This document shows positions 48,815-61,902 of a stretch of 64,000 bases of DNA, in pieces. Source of the DNA: Utricularia gibba (lineage: Eukaryota; Streptophyta; Magnoliopsida; Lamiales; Lentibulariaceae); contig NEEC01000002.1 of NCBI GenBank assembly GCA_002189035.1, positions 496,001-560,000 on the forward strand, read 5' to 3'. The notes under the pieces were generated by a model. That model made no database searches, was not told the DNA's origin, and saw only the letters and a program-made list of their open reading frames with translations. Position 1 is the first letter of the stretch; every line of letters begins with the position of its first letter. The position numbers were made by a program, and so were the translations under genes.

Positions 48815-51064
48815 TGGGGAGGTTTCAACAATGAAGGAGTTGAAGTTTGAAAAAAGAAAAAAGGAAGGTGGTGACTGTAGCACAAGGGAAGTGGTGTGCA
48901 CGTCCGATCAAGAAGCCGCAATTGCGACTTCTGAATAGTGGCATTTATTCAAGTGCACGCCCTTTTCAATGGAGTACAAATGAAAGGTTATCGCACATGG
49001 GGATATGAGTCACGTCACGCCCACTGGGAGAACACGACCCAGAAAACAAAGACATTCCCTTTGGCATTCCCACCCTGGAGGGTTCCAGAGAAGCAGATCA
49101 GTTTACAGTTCACAGTTTACAGGGTGGCAGGATGAACAGGGATTCATGAATCCTGGAAGGATATGTATGTGTGCCCTGTGAGTTTGGTAAAGAGGCGAAG
49201 AAGATGGCCCCTATCCACCCCCTAGCAGAGGCAAGGCATGCATGTCACACTTGAATGCAAATACGAACCCAAGTACACAAGGGTTTACTTTACCTTTGCT
49301 CCATTAAAGAATAGAGGCATGGGGTGCCCATTCCATTCCCACTATTACACCACACTCCCTCTTCCTACGGAGGAGTACTTCACCTCCTAAGCATTCCGCC
49401 AACGCGAATGCGTGGGTGTGGATCCAGAGAAGCCCACGTCACTCACTCTCAGAACTCGAGAATCAGGCGGAGGGTATGCGTGTGTTCAGTCTCAGAGAGT
49501 TTGATTTTGGGAATGCTGAGATGACGTCATTCCATTGGCCTGGAACCAGGAATGGAACGTGTGCATTGAAAAGTGGGGAAGGGGGCCCGTGGACGTCGGC
49601 TCTGAATGTGTACAGTGTGACCCTTTTAACAAGATCAGCGTACGCCACGCCAAAACCATTTCCAATTGGGTTTTGATTGGGACCGGCTCAGACCCTCTTC
49701 CTGCGAGAGCATGGGCCGCGATTCATGGCGTTCATCTTGGGCGTGCAGGGGGATCAACCAACGGATTCAAGCTTACAATATGCGTTACTTTTATCAGGAG
49801 CACCTACAGCTTTAGCAGGAGCGGGGTGGGTTTCCCTTCTGGAAGGATTCCACTCCATGATCCCGCAAGTCGTTGGGTCAACGAAGAGCAACCAATGATT
49901 GTGTGGTATTCGGAAAGCGATCGAGTGTTGTGGTTTTGGGGTGGCCCGGCGAATTCGTCAAAATGATGGGGCCCGAAGAGCGCCCGCATTTTCTGGGGTT
50001 TGACCTGCCTGTGTGTCAGTCAGTCATCATCATCCCATCTTCCATCCCTCTGAAACAGTAGTTCAGTTCGATGTGAAAGTAAGTAAAATTGCAGTGCAGA
50101 GAGGGGAGGGGAGCCCTGGCCCTCCCGTCCCGGGAGTGGAGGTGGACTTTCCAAATTGCGATCCCAGCGGACCCCCTGCTCGCTTTTCAACACATTCGAC
50201 TCAGCCGCAGCCGCAGCCGCAGCCGCAATCCATCCATCCAGTATCATCGTGCGGTGCTGGTGCTGCTGTGCGTGCCACATTAGGCAAATAAAGAAATCCA
50301 CTTTTCAAACACTTTGAAAGGAATGAGGTGGCTGGATTCCTCATCTACCCATCAGATCAGATGGTGCCGTCTTTGACCCCAACTCCCCTCTCCTCCCCTC
50401 CCGCATTCGGTGACCACCAGATGCGCAAGCCTATTCACATCTTGTCGCTTCCGGGCCGCCCAGGCGCTCCCCTCCCCGGGGCTCCTTTCCCAACCCTGTC
50501 TCACAAACCCCCCACTTTGCCTCTTCTGGGTCAGCAACCACCCCTCCTTACCAGTGTCAAAAAAGCCGCAATTCAACGGTCCTGAAAACGTTAATCATAA
50601 CCCTTCATATCGTCGTTTTACCAAGGAGCGCCCAGATAGCTTTTTCATTCCATTGATTTTTAACTTGTGAAAATATTATAAAAAACTAATATTTATTAAA
50701 TCAAATAAAAAGAGTCATTAAGCTGGATTTCAGAGTAAATTTAGGGCAGGAGGTCAAGGAAACTTGCATGCACTGTTGTTATTACAACCAAAGTATGGGA
50801 AACGTGTTGCATTAATGAACATTATTTTAATTACGTGAAAGACAGATATTATTAAACAGTCTACCGTCTCTATCCTCATCTTCGTGTAGGAGCCAGGAGG
50901 GGGGTCATTTTCATTGAATCTGACCACCATCCACGCAATTCATTTTTAATTATTTCAAAATTGATGATGACGGTGATGATGGCGAATGCACGCACACAAC
51001 TCAAACCCTACCTCTACGCCTGGCCGTACTACTGCTGCTGGGTTGGTTGGTAACCAGATCCCCC
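48815..51064. other. Long intergenic region
   Basis: This is 2.25 kb with no gene that I can support. The left part is the MYB promoter. A (CAGCCG)-type run lies at 50202-50225, and AT-rich DNA at 50640-50870. Open frames in the GC-richer middle part show no family features. Confidence 0.5.
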
Positions 51065-52845
51065 TACTTGGGTCGTCGGTTGAAGTTCTGGGCCATCTCC
51101 TCCGCCTGCCAAACACATGATGTCACCATTTGAATTTGAATTTCAATGCACAAAACCATCAAATCTCATGCCTTGTCGAAGACCAGCTTTGGGTTGCGGA
51201 TCATGTCTCCTGGGGTTGGCTCCAGCATCTTTGTTGAGAGGGTTAAGCGGCCCCTTTCACGATCGTGGTGAAGCACGATGACCTGCAGAGGAAGCAGGAA
51301 TGTTTTGTCGTCACATATCTGACATCCCCTAAATGAAAGATGAAATCTTGCATCCCACCTTCAGTGTGTCTCCGGGGTGAAGGACTGTGGCGATGTCTGT
51401 CACACGATCATGGCTGATCTGGCTGATGTGCAAGAGACCACTGATCCCACCCATGTCTATGAAGGCGCCGTATGGTTTCAGACTCAGAACAGTCCCAGTG
51501 ACTACGGATCCTACGACGAGTTGAGCTTGGCCATCGGCCAGAGCATTACGGTTGCTTAAGACAATTCGTCTCCGCTCTTCTTCCATTTCCAGGAATTTCA
51601 AGGGAAGTGTTTTTTCCAGAAGTTCTTCTCCTGTTGATTTCTGAAAGCAAAACAGCATTTCGTCATGGCAAACGCATTATCATTCCATAAAACTTTCACA
51701 ATTAATCTCTTATTGTAAAATCCAATAAACAAAAGGCTTTTAGAAGAAAGAACTCACACTTGAGATATGTGAAAATGGAACAAAAGCAGGAAGGCATTCT
51801 ACGACTACAACCACTCCCCTTTGTTTGCTTCAACTACCTGAAAAGTGACAACCATGAGACATAAGTCAGGGTACTATCAAGAATTATGATCCATTCAGAT
51901 TTTCGGTATAATGTGAATTCATGGATTTCTGCATATAGATACAAATCAAAACATATACAAATCCCCTGGAGACCAACTTACCTGTGGAGGAAACGTACCT
52001 TACCGTTGATAATCACATCTTCAGCCTGCAGCTGTCTACACCGTTCCCAAGCAAGGTCGCTTTGAATTGAACGCAAGCTCAAGATCCAACAATCATCCTC
52101 TTCATTCTCATCCACAACTAGAAATTCGTCAACTAAACCTGGGAATATACCCGCCTCTTTCACATGCTTGATGCTATGGATAGATGCCTCGCTGAGAGGC
52201 AAGTATCCAGATGATTTTGCATTTATCTCAACCAATGCTCCATTTGCGTCAACACTGTATACAGTCCCCTTAACCTTCAAAGACAGGGAAATGAAATTAT
52301 GTATCAGAATCTCCATGATTCTTGAATCATTTTCAGTATCTCGCTTGTATACGTTCTTTATTCCAAATGGTAATAAAACAAGAACACTTTCCAGATAATG
52401 CAACACGAACTATGATGACTTTGAAAACCAACTGCAGACACCATAAAGCTGGACGATTTAGAAAAGAAATCACACGCCTAAGCCAAGAATCATCACTAAA
52501 GAATCATCGAACTAGAATGGATGAGGAGATGAAAAAAGCTCTAACCTTGGTTCCAATTTCGATGTTGGAGTCGTACTTTTCAACTGCGGCATCAAATTCT
52601 TCGAATGTGAAATTCACACCTTCCATGGGAGATGTAATGCACCGCTCGTACGCCGCCTCAAACATCTGCTTCAGCTTCCGTCTCTCCCTGACCTCATCGC
52701 TCGTCCTCACACCAGCCGCTGCAGCGACTATGGTTCTACTTCTATTAAGCACCTTGCAGCAAATCCCCGCGGAAACGCAAGATTTTTTACCTAGGTCTAA
52801 AATTGACGGGTACGGGTAGTCGATCACCCCGAATCGCTGCGCCAT
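51065..52845 (-). CDS. RPS1: Plastid ribosomal protein S1, tandem copy A (frameshift, shortened tail)
   Basis: Second copy of the gene at 53196-55199. S1-domain proteins bind mRNA on the small plastid ribosomal subunit. Exons in gene order are 52546-52845, 51999-52274, 51758-51837, 51359-51640, 51172-51282 and 51065-51106, about 363 residues. S1 blocks include [20 protein letters not shown] and [20 protein letters not shown], with [20 protein letters not shown]. Exon 3 (VVEANKG, then [18 protein letters not shown]) needs one extra G at the GGGG run 51816-51819 (plus strand CCCC). Intron 5 begins with GC (AAG|GCATGA). After AEEMAQ the tail NFNRRPK stops, so the last two parts of copy B are missing. 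Exon count, sizes and order otherwise match copy B. Confidence 0.85.
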
Positions 52846-53195
52846 GGAAGGCGTCGTTTTTACGTTCCCGGAATCGCCTCCGTTTCTTGCACACCGGAAC
52901 GGAAAGAGAACCAAAGAGGAATAAGGCCCGGCGGTTGTGGACGCTCTACTTGGGCGTCATTGGTAATTGGGATCTCAGCCCATTTTTAGGGTTACCCATG
53001 GTGTAAGTTGGGCCATGCCGCTGCTTTAGCAGCTCGCCGCAAGGCTGTTAGATGATCTTCTTGGATGGAAGAGCACAGGCGGCACCGGCGCAGGGCTAAT
53101 CTTTCAACAGGTATGGCATTCCGGAATTACAATACATACACGGTGAAGCAGCATATATTGGACGTCACTCAAATGTGCATAGGTAACCTACCCGT
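52846..53195. other. Spacer between the two RPS1 copies
   Basis: These 350 bp hold the promoter of copy A, with TTGGGCG and AGCCCA motifs near 52950-52985, and the 3' UTR of copy B. No gene is seen. Confidence 0.5.
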
Positions 53196-55199
53196 CTAAA
53201 GATCATCATCCCCAGCAGGGGAGGCTCCACTCAAATCCAGAAGACCACCCTCTACCGGTGCGTCTGGGTCCAGAGGTCCGAAAATTCCCTCGGCGCTCAG
53301 CGTTAGTCCACCCTGAACCACCCCAAAGAAACAAAGCCAGAAAGAAGAAATGCAGGGTGAGTGTGTGTATTCTTTTGTTGCAACTCTGAAGCGAATAAGA
53401 AATACCTCAGGCTGGAATCTCAGCATATCAGCACGAGCCATGGCTTCTGCTTGAGCAATTCTTTGTCTAAATGTCTGAGCCATCTCTTCAGCCTGCCCAG
53501 GCATCATGTAAGAACAGATATGGGTTCAATCCTAGTGCCATGTATGACTATTACCTTCTCAAAAACCAGCTTTGGGTTGCGGATCATGTCGCCTGGAGTT
53601 GGCTCCAACTTCTTTGTTGAGAGGCTCACTCGTCCCCTTTCACGATCATGGCTAAGGACCATCACCTAACAGAGGAATATGAAGCATTGAGTCACTCGTC
53701 CCACATGACAGGAAATGTGAAATAATGCATCCATCACCTTCAATGTGTCTCCAGGCTGAAGGACTGTAGCGATATCAGCCACACGGTCATGGCTGATTTG
53801 GCTGACGTGCAGAAGGCCATTGATCCCACCAATATCGATAAAGGCGCCGTAAGGTTTCAAACTCTGAACAGTCCCAACGACCACAGATCCTATACCAAGC
53901 TGAGCCTGGCTATCAGCCATGGCCTTGCGGTTGCTCAGAACAAGACGTGTTTGTTCCTCATCCACTTCCACAAATTTTAATGGAAGTTCTTTCTCCAGAA
54001 GTTCCTCTGCTGTTGATTTCTGAAAAAAGAAAAAGAATCATTATTTCCTGTTTAAAGAACACCGGCACATCGTCGTTCCATGAAACGACCACAAAATCAA
54101 GGGATTTAAAAAAAAATATAGGGTTTTCAGAAAAGAACTGACGGTGGAGATCTGTGAAAATGGAACAAAACCACGAAGGCCTTCGAGGAGCACAACCATA
54201 CCACCTTTGTTTGCGCCAACCACCTGAAGAATGGCAACCATTAGATAAAATCACAAATGTGACACACGGGAACAATTTCACACTAGAAATTACTAAGAGC
54301 TTAAATACCTTCAAAACTTACCTTACCCTTGACAACCACATCTTCAGCTTGTAGCTGTCTGCACCTTTCCCAAGCAAGGTCTCTTTGAATTGAACGCAAA
54401 CTCAAGATCAAACTATCATCAGCTTCATTCTCACCAACAACTACAAATTCCTCACGTAAACCGGGAATAATTCCAGCCTCCTCCACATGTTTGATGGTAT
54501 GGACAGACGCCTCGCTTAAGGGCAAATATGCGGATGATTTTGCAGTTATATCAACTATTGCTCCATTTGCATCTACACTGAAAACAGTTCCCTTGACCTT
54601 CAGAGTAGAGGAAACCAGACAATTCATCAGCATCCCGTAAGTCTTCAACCATGTTCAAATTTCGCCCCACACGCTATCACTATTCTTTATTTGTTTCCAA
54701 ACGGTTACCAAACCACAAACAAGATAATGCAACACATAAACCAAGGCATTAACTGCAGGAACACCAAAGCTCGATCCTCAGAAAAAAAGAAAAGAAAAAC
54801 CACATGCCCAACAAAGCCTTGCCGATAATCCCGGGAAACATTCACTCATTCAACGCGACTCATAATTACTGCCAAGGAGGGGAGAAAAAAGCTGACCTTG
54901 GTTCCAACTTCGAAGTTGAAATCGTACTTTTCAATAGCGGCGTTAAATTCTTCGATGGTGAAGTTCACACCTTCCATGGGAGCCGTAATGCACCTCTCGT
55001 AAGCCTCTTCGAACAGCTGTTTCAGCTTCTGTCGCTCTCTTACCTCCAGGCTGGCTGCGTACCCTGCCGCAGAGACTATGGTTCTACTTCTAGCGACCAG
55101 CTTGTAGCAGTAACCCCTGGATATGCAAAATCTGTTACGAAGTGTTGAGATTGGCGGGCATTTGAGCCCTCCAAATTGATGCGCCACCATGGACGCCAT
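53196..55199 (-). CDS. RPS1: 30S ribosomal protein S1, chloroplastic (copy B, intact)
   Basis: Plastid small-subunit protein that helps mRNA binding. Exons in gene order are 54897-55199, 54322-54597, 54143-54223, 53738-54019, 53555-53665, 53406-53492 and 53196-53312, giving 418 residues, close to the 416 I recall for Arabidopsis. A Ser/Arg-rich transit peptide is followed by [20 protein letters not shown]. Three S1 domains follow: [40 protein letters not shown] and [20 protein letters not shown]. The tail is [20 protein letters not shown] and an acidic end (AGDDDL). All introns are GT-AG. This copy is the likely functional one. Confidence 0.95.
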
Positions 55200-55347
55200 T
55201 TATCCTGCAGTTTCTTTGAGATCAAGAAGGCAGGGACGGAAAGGAAGTTATCAAGAATCCAAACGTCACACAGTCGACAAAAAGAGTGAGGCTCTCTCCC
55301 GGATAAGGAGGCTTAGCCAATGAGAAGAAAGACCACCCAACCAAGTT

Positions 55348-55394
55348 TGGGCTACACGATGGGCCTACGATCTGAGCTTGGGCTTTTTGGCCCA
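55348..55394. promoter_or_regulatory. Four site II (TGGGCY) elements upstream of RPS1 copy B
   Basis: TGGGCT at 55348-55353 and 55379-55384, TGGGCC at 55360-55365 and GGCCCA at 55389-55394 lie 150-195 bp upstream of the start codon. Clusters of this kind are typical of ribosomal protein and organelle biogenesis genes. Confidence 0.65.
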
Positions 55395-55559
55395 TTTTTC
55401 GTAAGAATTTTGAACTGAATTTGATTATTTTCTCAGAATCCTTTTACAGGCGCAAGTATGGCGATCACCGGAGCAAATGGGAAAGGCCATCCAACCAGAA
55501 GAGCAGGAATGAAGAAGACCTGGGTCGTCTCCGTCAGAAGATCACCCCAAACATGGCGT

Positions 55560-57807
<2,248 letters not shown>

Positions 57808-60800
57808 CTACTCAGCGCCGTACTTCAGCTGCTCCCATCTGAATGGCCGGAAGGAGAAGACAACCTCCGGCGAGCTTTTGAAGAGCAACGCAGCACAGAC
57901 GCAAACGGCAGCGATGGCGAGCATGGAAAGCATGGCTGGTCTGTATATAGCCACCGGGCTTCCATACGCTCCGGTCTCCCTGCATCTCTTGCAGCTCATC
58001 ATCGGAAGCTGCTTTCTCGTACTCTTCTCCGTTTCCAGGGCGGCGATCCTACCACCATGTTCTACGGTCTGCTTTGCGGTGCCATCGGGAATGTCCAGAG
58101 CCACCACGCCATGCTTCTTGTTGAGCTTCCTTTCAACCAAATGGATGTAGGAGAAGTGACCTCGTAGATAGGCGTAGTCGTGCGGAGTCATTCCGGCGCT
58201 GTCCGGAGTATTCCTCCATGCTTCAATCCCCACCTGACAGATGAGATCACCAAAACTTTTCTGCTGAGCAGAGTGTTGTTTCAGACAAATGAATCGAAAA
58301 GATGGAGTAGGGAGCAATACCGATTCAGGGTCTTCCGTTAGTGAATCGATCACAGCATCAGAGTCATCTAAACCAGCTGCAAGATGAAGGGGAGTCACCC
58401 CACCAGGCCCAGATGCATCAGGCTTGAACATGAAGCTGCTAGTAAGGGCTCTTTCATGGGCATTCTCCAGCTTGATGGAGATTCTTGTTGGTTGATATGT
58501 TAGTAAGAACTTGACCATGGGGACGCTGCTTTTACGAACGGCACGGTGGAGAAGTCCCACATCGAACAATGCAGACAAAACAGATGTGTTCCCTTCTGCA
58601 ACCACAGTTCCATCCAGCAGAACATCCAAAAGCTTCCTCACTACTGCAGGCCATTCATGATCTATGGAAAATTCAATTAGGTACTTGTAGCGCCAGAAGG
58701 GAAAGAGGGCCAAATCCTGACTCAGTTTGCCTAGTCTTGAAACCAAGTGACTTTTGTGCAGAAGCCATCCCAGTTCATGAACAAAGTTCAAAGCTTGATT
58801 TCTAGCTTCAAGTTTATCTGAAGATGCATTGTCAGTAACTTCGATAACAGTTTCCAGGTCACGAACCTCTGCGCAGACATCCTGTTCTGCAACAATGAAT
58901 GGGAAGAAGCTGCTGTTGAGACAATAGTCTTCGACCTAGACATGTGGAAAGCCAATTCAGCACCTTGGAAAAGAACTGAATGTAACAGAGAATGAAGATG
59001 AAACCAGCAAGAAAGCAGGTAATAGCATAACCTCAATGAATCCTCTCCCAACAGCATCCGGTATGTTACAGGAGAACCCAAAGCACTGGAACTCTTCCTG
59101 ACTCATAAGATAATCATCTCCAACAATATCAGCACACTTTTCTTGAAGAAGATACCTCCCTTCAAGAGCACAATGTAGCCTAGTACAAATGCAGCACATA
59201 ACAACTAAGATAACTCCAGTCATTCGAAAACAAGAAGGCATATCCAAATGAATACACGTTTAACCATCTTTCACATGCAGAAACAAGCATACCTTGAACT
59301 AGGGCCAGTTAGATTATAACCCTTGATGACAAAGTGCGCTGATTCAGAAAAGGAAACAGCAATTGGTGTGATAGTCGATATTCGACAACTCTGATGTGCA
59401 TTCAGAGGTATCGGCTTATCTAATACAACATGGCCTGCAGTGAAACAAAAAGGGCATTTTTTAGTGCTGTAACCCTGTTGGAATGATTGATCACAGCTTC
59501 CAAAAGCAAAATCAGAAGATAGATTCAAGGGATAGAAAGCTTGACCATACCATTATATGCAAAAGAGGCATGATTCTGTACTCTGGCATATATCCATTCA
59601 CTTCTCCAAAATGGATCACAAGATGCATTCAGAAGCTTCCTCAAATTGAAATGTAGGTTGCAGTGGAGCTATGAGGAATGTGACGACATGACGTGAAACA
59701 GACCCTCGCATGACAATTTGCATACATGTAAGCCATATATGAACTTACCTCGTCCCAGTTTGACTTATCCATGCATGCATAAATTGTTAATACGATGCAA
59801 CCAGGTCTGATATAGCTCTCAATATCAGTAGGACTATTGGATAGCCAATCAAATATCTGGAAGTTGGTTGGATAAATCAGGCTTCTACGTTGCGACAGAG
59901 TAAGAAAAAACTTCATCAGGTGATAAAACCAGGAAATGAACCTGCTTTCGCAAGTCAAGAGGGAGATCATCCGGGTTTTTGTTGAACAGCTTAAAAACAA
60001 TCCTATCTGTATGAGTCTGCAGGCACAAACCATCGAGCAAAACGCAAACCATTTGAAGAACATTAATAAAATTAGAAGCCTTCAGGATGTTAACTAATGA
60101 ACTGGATACAAAATGGGATGTACCCGAGACTCTCCACTGGATGTCGATGGAGTTTGGCTCTGTGATGACCCTGAATTCCCACTATTCTGAAAAGGACTGC
60201 ACCTTTGAGATTCTTTAAAAGACCAGGGCGAGAGACATGGTGACACATTCTCAGGATTATCACGGGGAACATTATCCAGAAAATCTTCTGAACATTCCTC
60301 CGTGTCATCATACACACTGTTTAGGTCAATATTACTCATTTTTATTCTTCCTACTTTGGCTGAAGCATCAGAAGAACATGGTGGAGACGTCTCACAAGCA
60401 GGTTCTACTTGAATAAAACCATTCGGGGCACTCTTCTGCATCAGACTATCACTGGGCAATGTCAATCCTCTCCCATCAGGATTCTTGTCCTGCAAGGAAA
60501 TCAGATGAAGAAGCTAGCAGCACATTTTAAACATATGATGGATTAGTACCTTGACTACAGTTCCAGCATTATGAGAATTCTGTGAGACGGGTAATAATTC
60601 ACTGGGGCTTGTTGGGTTCGTGGCACCAGCTACAGTTGCAAGATTTCTGAGAAGATGAGAAAGAAGATCCTGATCGTTGGTTTGACCAGAGCTGCTGGCT
60701 GTAATTACAGAACGGAAAGTGTTGGAAGTATTAAGGCTATATACCAACAAAATAGCATATGCACACTAGGTGGATAACAACAAACATATATAGCACAGTC

Positions 60801-61902
60801 ATATTTCCAGAAGCCAGATCAACAGAAATTATCTCATGGCCTTAAAATGGTTCAACAGTTTTCAAACATTTCTTTGGGAAGAAAATAGACAAAAGGACTA
60901 TAATCCAGCTCTTAAAAATAAGAATTCACAACAGCAGACAATGGACACACCAGTACTTACATTGTGTATTGGAGAGTATCCTCAGAAGACTAGTTAACAA
61001 ATATTTAGCTCCCTGCTCATCACTCACTGCACTAGAGCCAACAACATTCTCTGGATGTGCTTTCCTCCGCCTTTTATTGTGGCCTGCCAAACGCCTGCGA
61101 CAACTCCTCTTCCCATCATCAAATTCTTCAAGAGCGTGAAACCTACAGATGCGAGCAACATAGGGCGATCAAAAAGGTTGTACATTGACGCCAGAAAATG
61201 TTATGCAAGAGACAAACAGTTTGAGCAGAGCATAATGTAATGCATAAAGAATATGCATGCCCAATGACAGAAGACGCGCCAAAAGACAGAAGAAATTGGG
61301 AAATCTTAAAACAGAATAGACCTGCTACACTGCTGACAAAATCGCTGCATAACGTTCCCAACCAGAGCTGCGCTAGCCTTGGAATGCACTTCACAAACCT
61401 TATGTCTTCTATGATAATCCTTTGCATTACTCAGATCAGCTTTGCAACCCTCAACTTGACAAATAGTTCTACTGGGCTGTACACCAGATAACTTGGACTT
61501 CTTCCCACTCTTTTCCCATTTATCCGCGTCTCTGTCGATGGCAGGGCACACTTGCCCACCCAAATTCAAATTAAGCGATCCATTCTGTTCCTCATTCATC
61601 TCAACATACCGCCTCCTTTTTTCGGAATCTCTCTTATCCATCCCAGCTTCCGGTGCAGGTCCATGCGGCAATGGTGACAAAAAGTTAACAAAACCGTCTT
61701 TTACAGGAAGACTAGGACAAACTGGGAAGAATTGTCGACTTCGACAATCAGATGGCACTGCGTTCAACGGAGCAGCCCTCAGAAAATCTCCATCCCATCT
61801 CCATTCATTCAAGTCCCACTCCATACTTCTTTTCCCCAATCCATTCAATGGTTCTGACACTACAGAACCATAGAAGTGATGCGATTTACCGCCTAACTCC
61901 AT
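57808..61902 (-). CDS. Large SBP-box transcription factor, SPL1/SPL12 type
   Basis: SBP-domain regulator that binds GTAC cores. Eleven exons in gene order are 61322-61902, 60961-61142, 60550-60698, 60124-60489, 59942-60016, 59749-59856, 59551-59668, 59293-59434, 59032-59179, 58321-58935 and 57808-58233, giving 969 residues. The SBP domain (about 148-225) shows [29 protein letters not shown] and RFCQQCSR, split there by intron 1, then [20 protein letters not shown] and NKRRRK, the nuclear signal. An EAR-like, Leu-rich segment precedes it (LNLNLGG). Ankyrin-like repeats ([20 protein letters not shown]) lead to a C-terminal hydrophobic segment ([19 protein letters not shown]). Intron 10 (58234-58320) is 87 nt and stop-free. 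I found no clear miR156 site. Confidence 0.93.

Noticed and set aside
49535-49966. 143-residue frame in the long intergenic region
   Set aside because: No homology is recalled, composition is odd, and overlapping frames in other phases are equally open.
50202-50225. (CAGCCG)n run as a coding repeat
   Set aside because: It is a short microsatellite in a region without a supported gene.
52322-52819. 165-residue plus-strand frame
   Set aside because: It lies antisense to RPS1 copy A exon 1 and an intron and shows no family.
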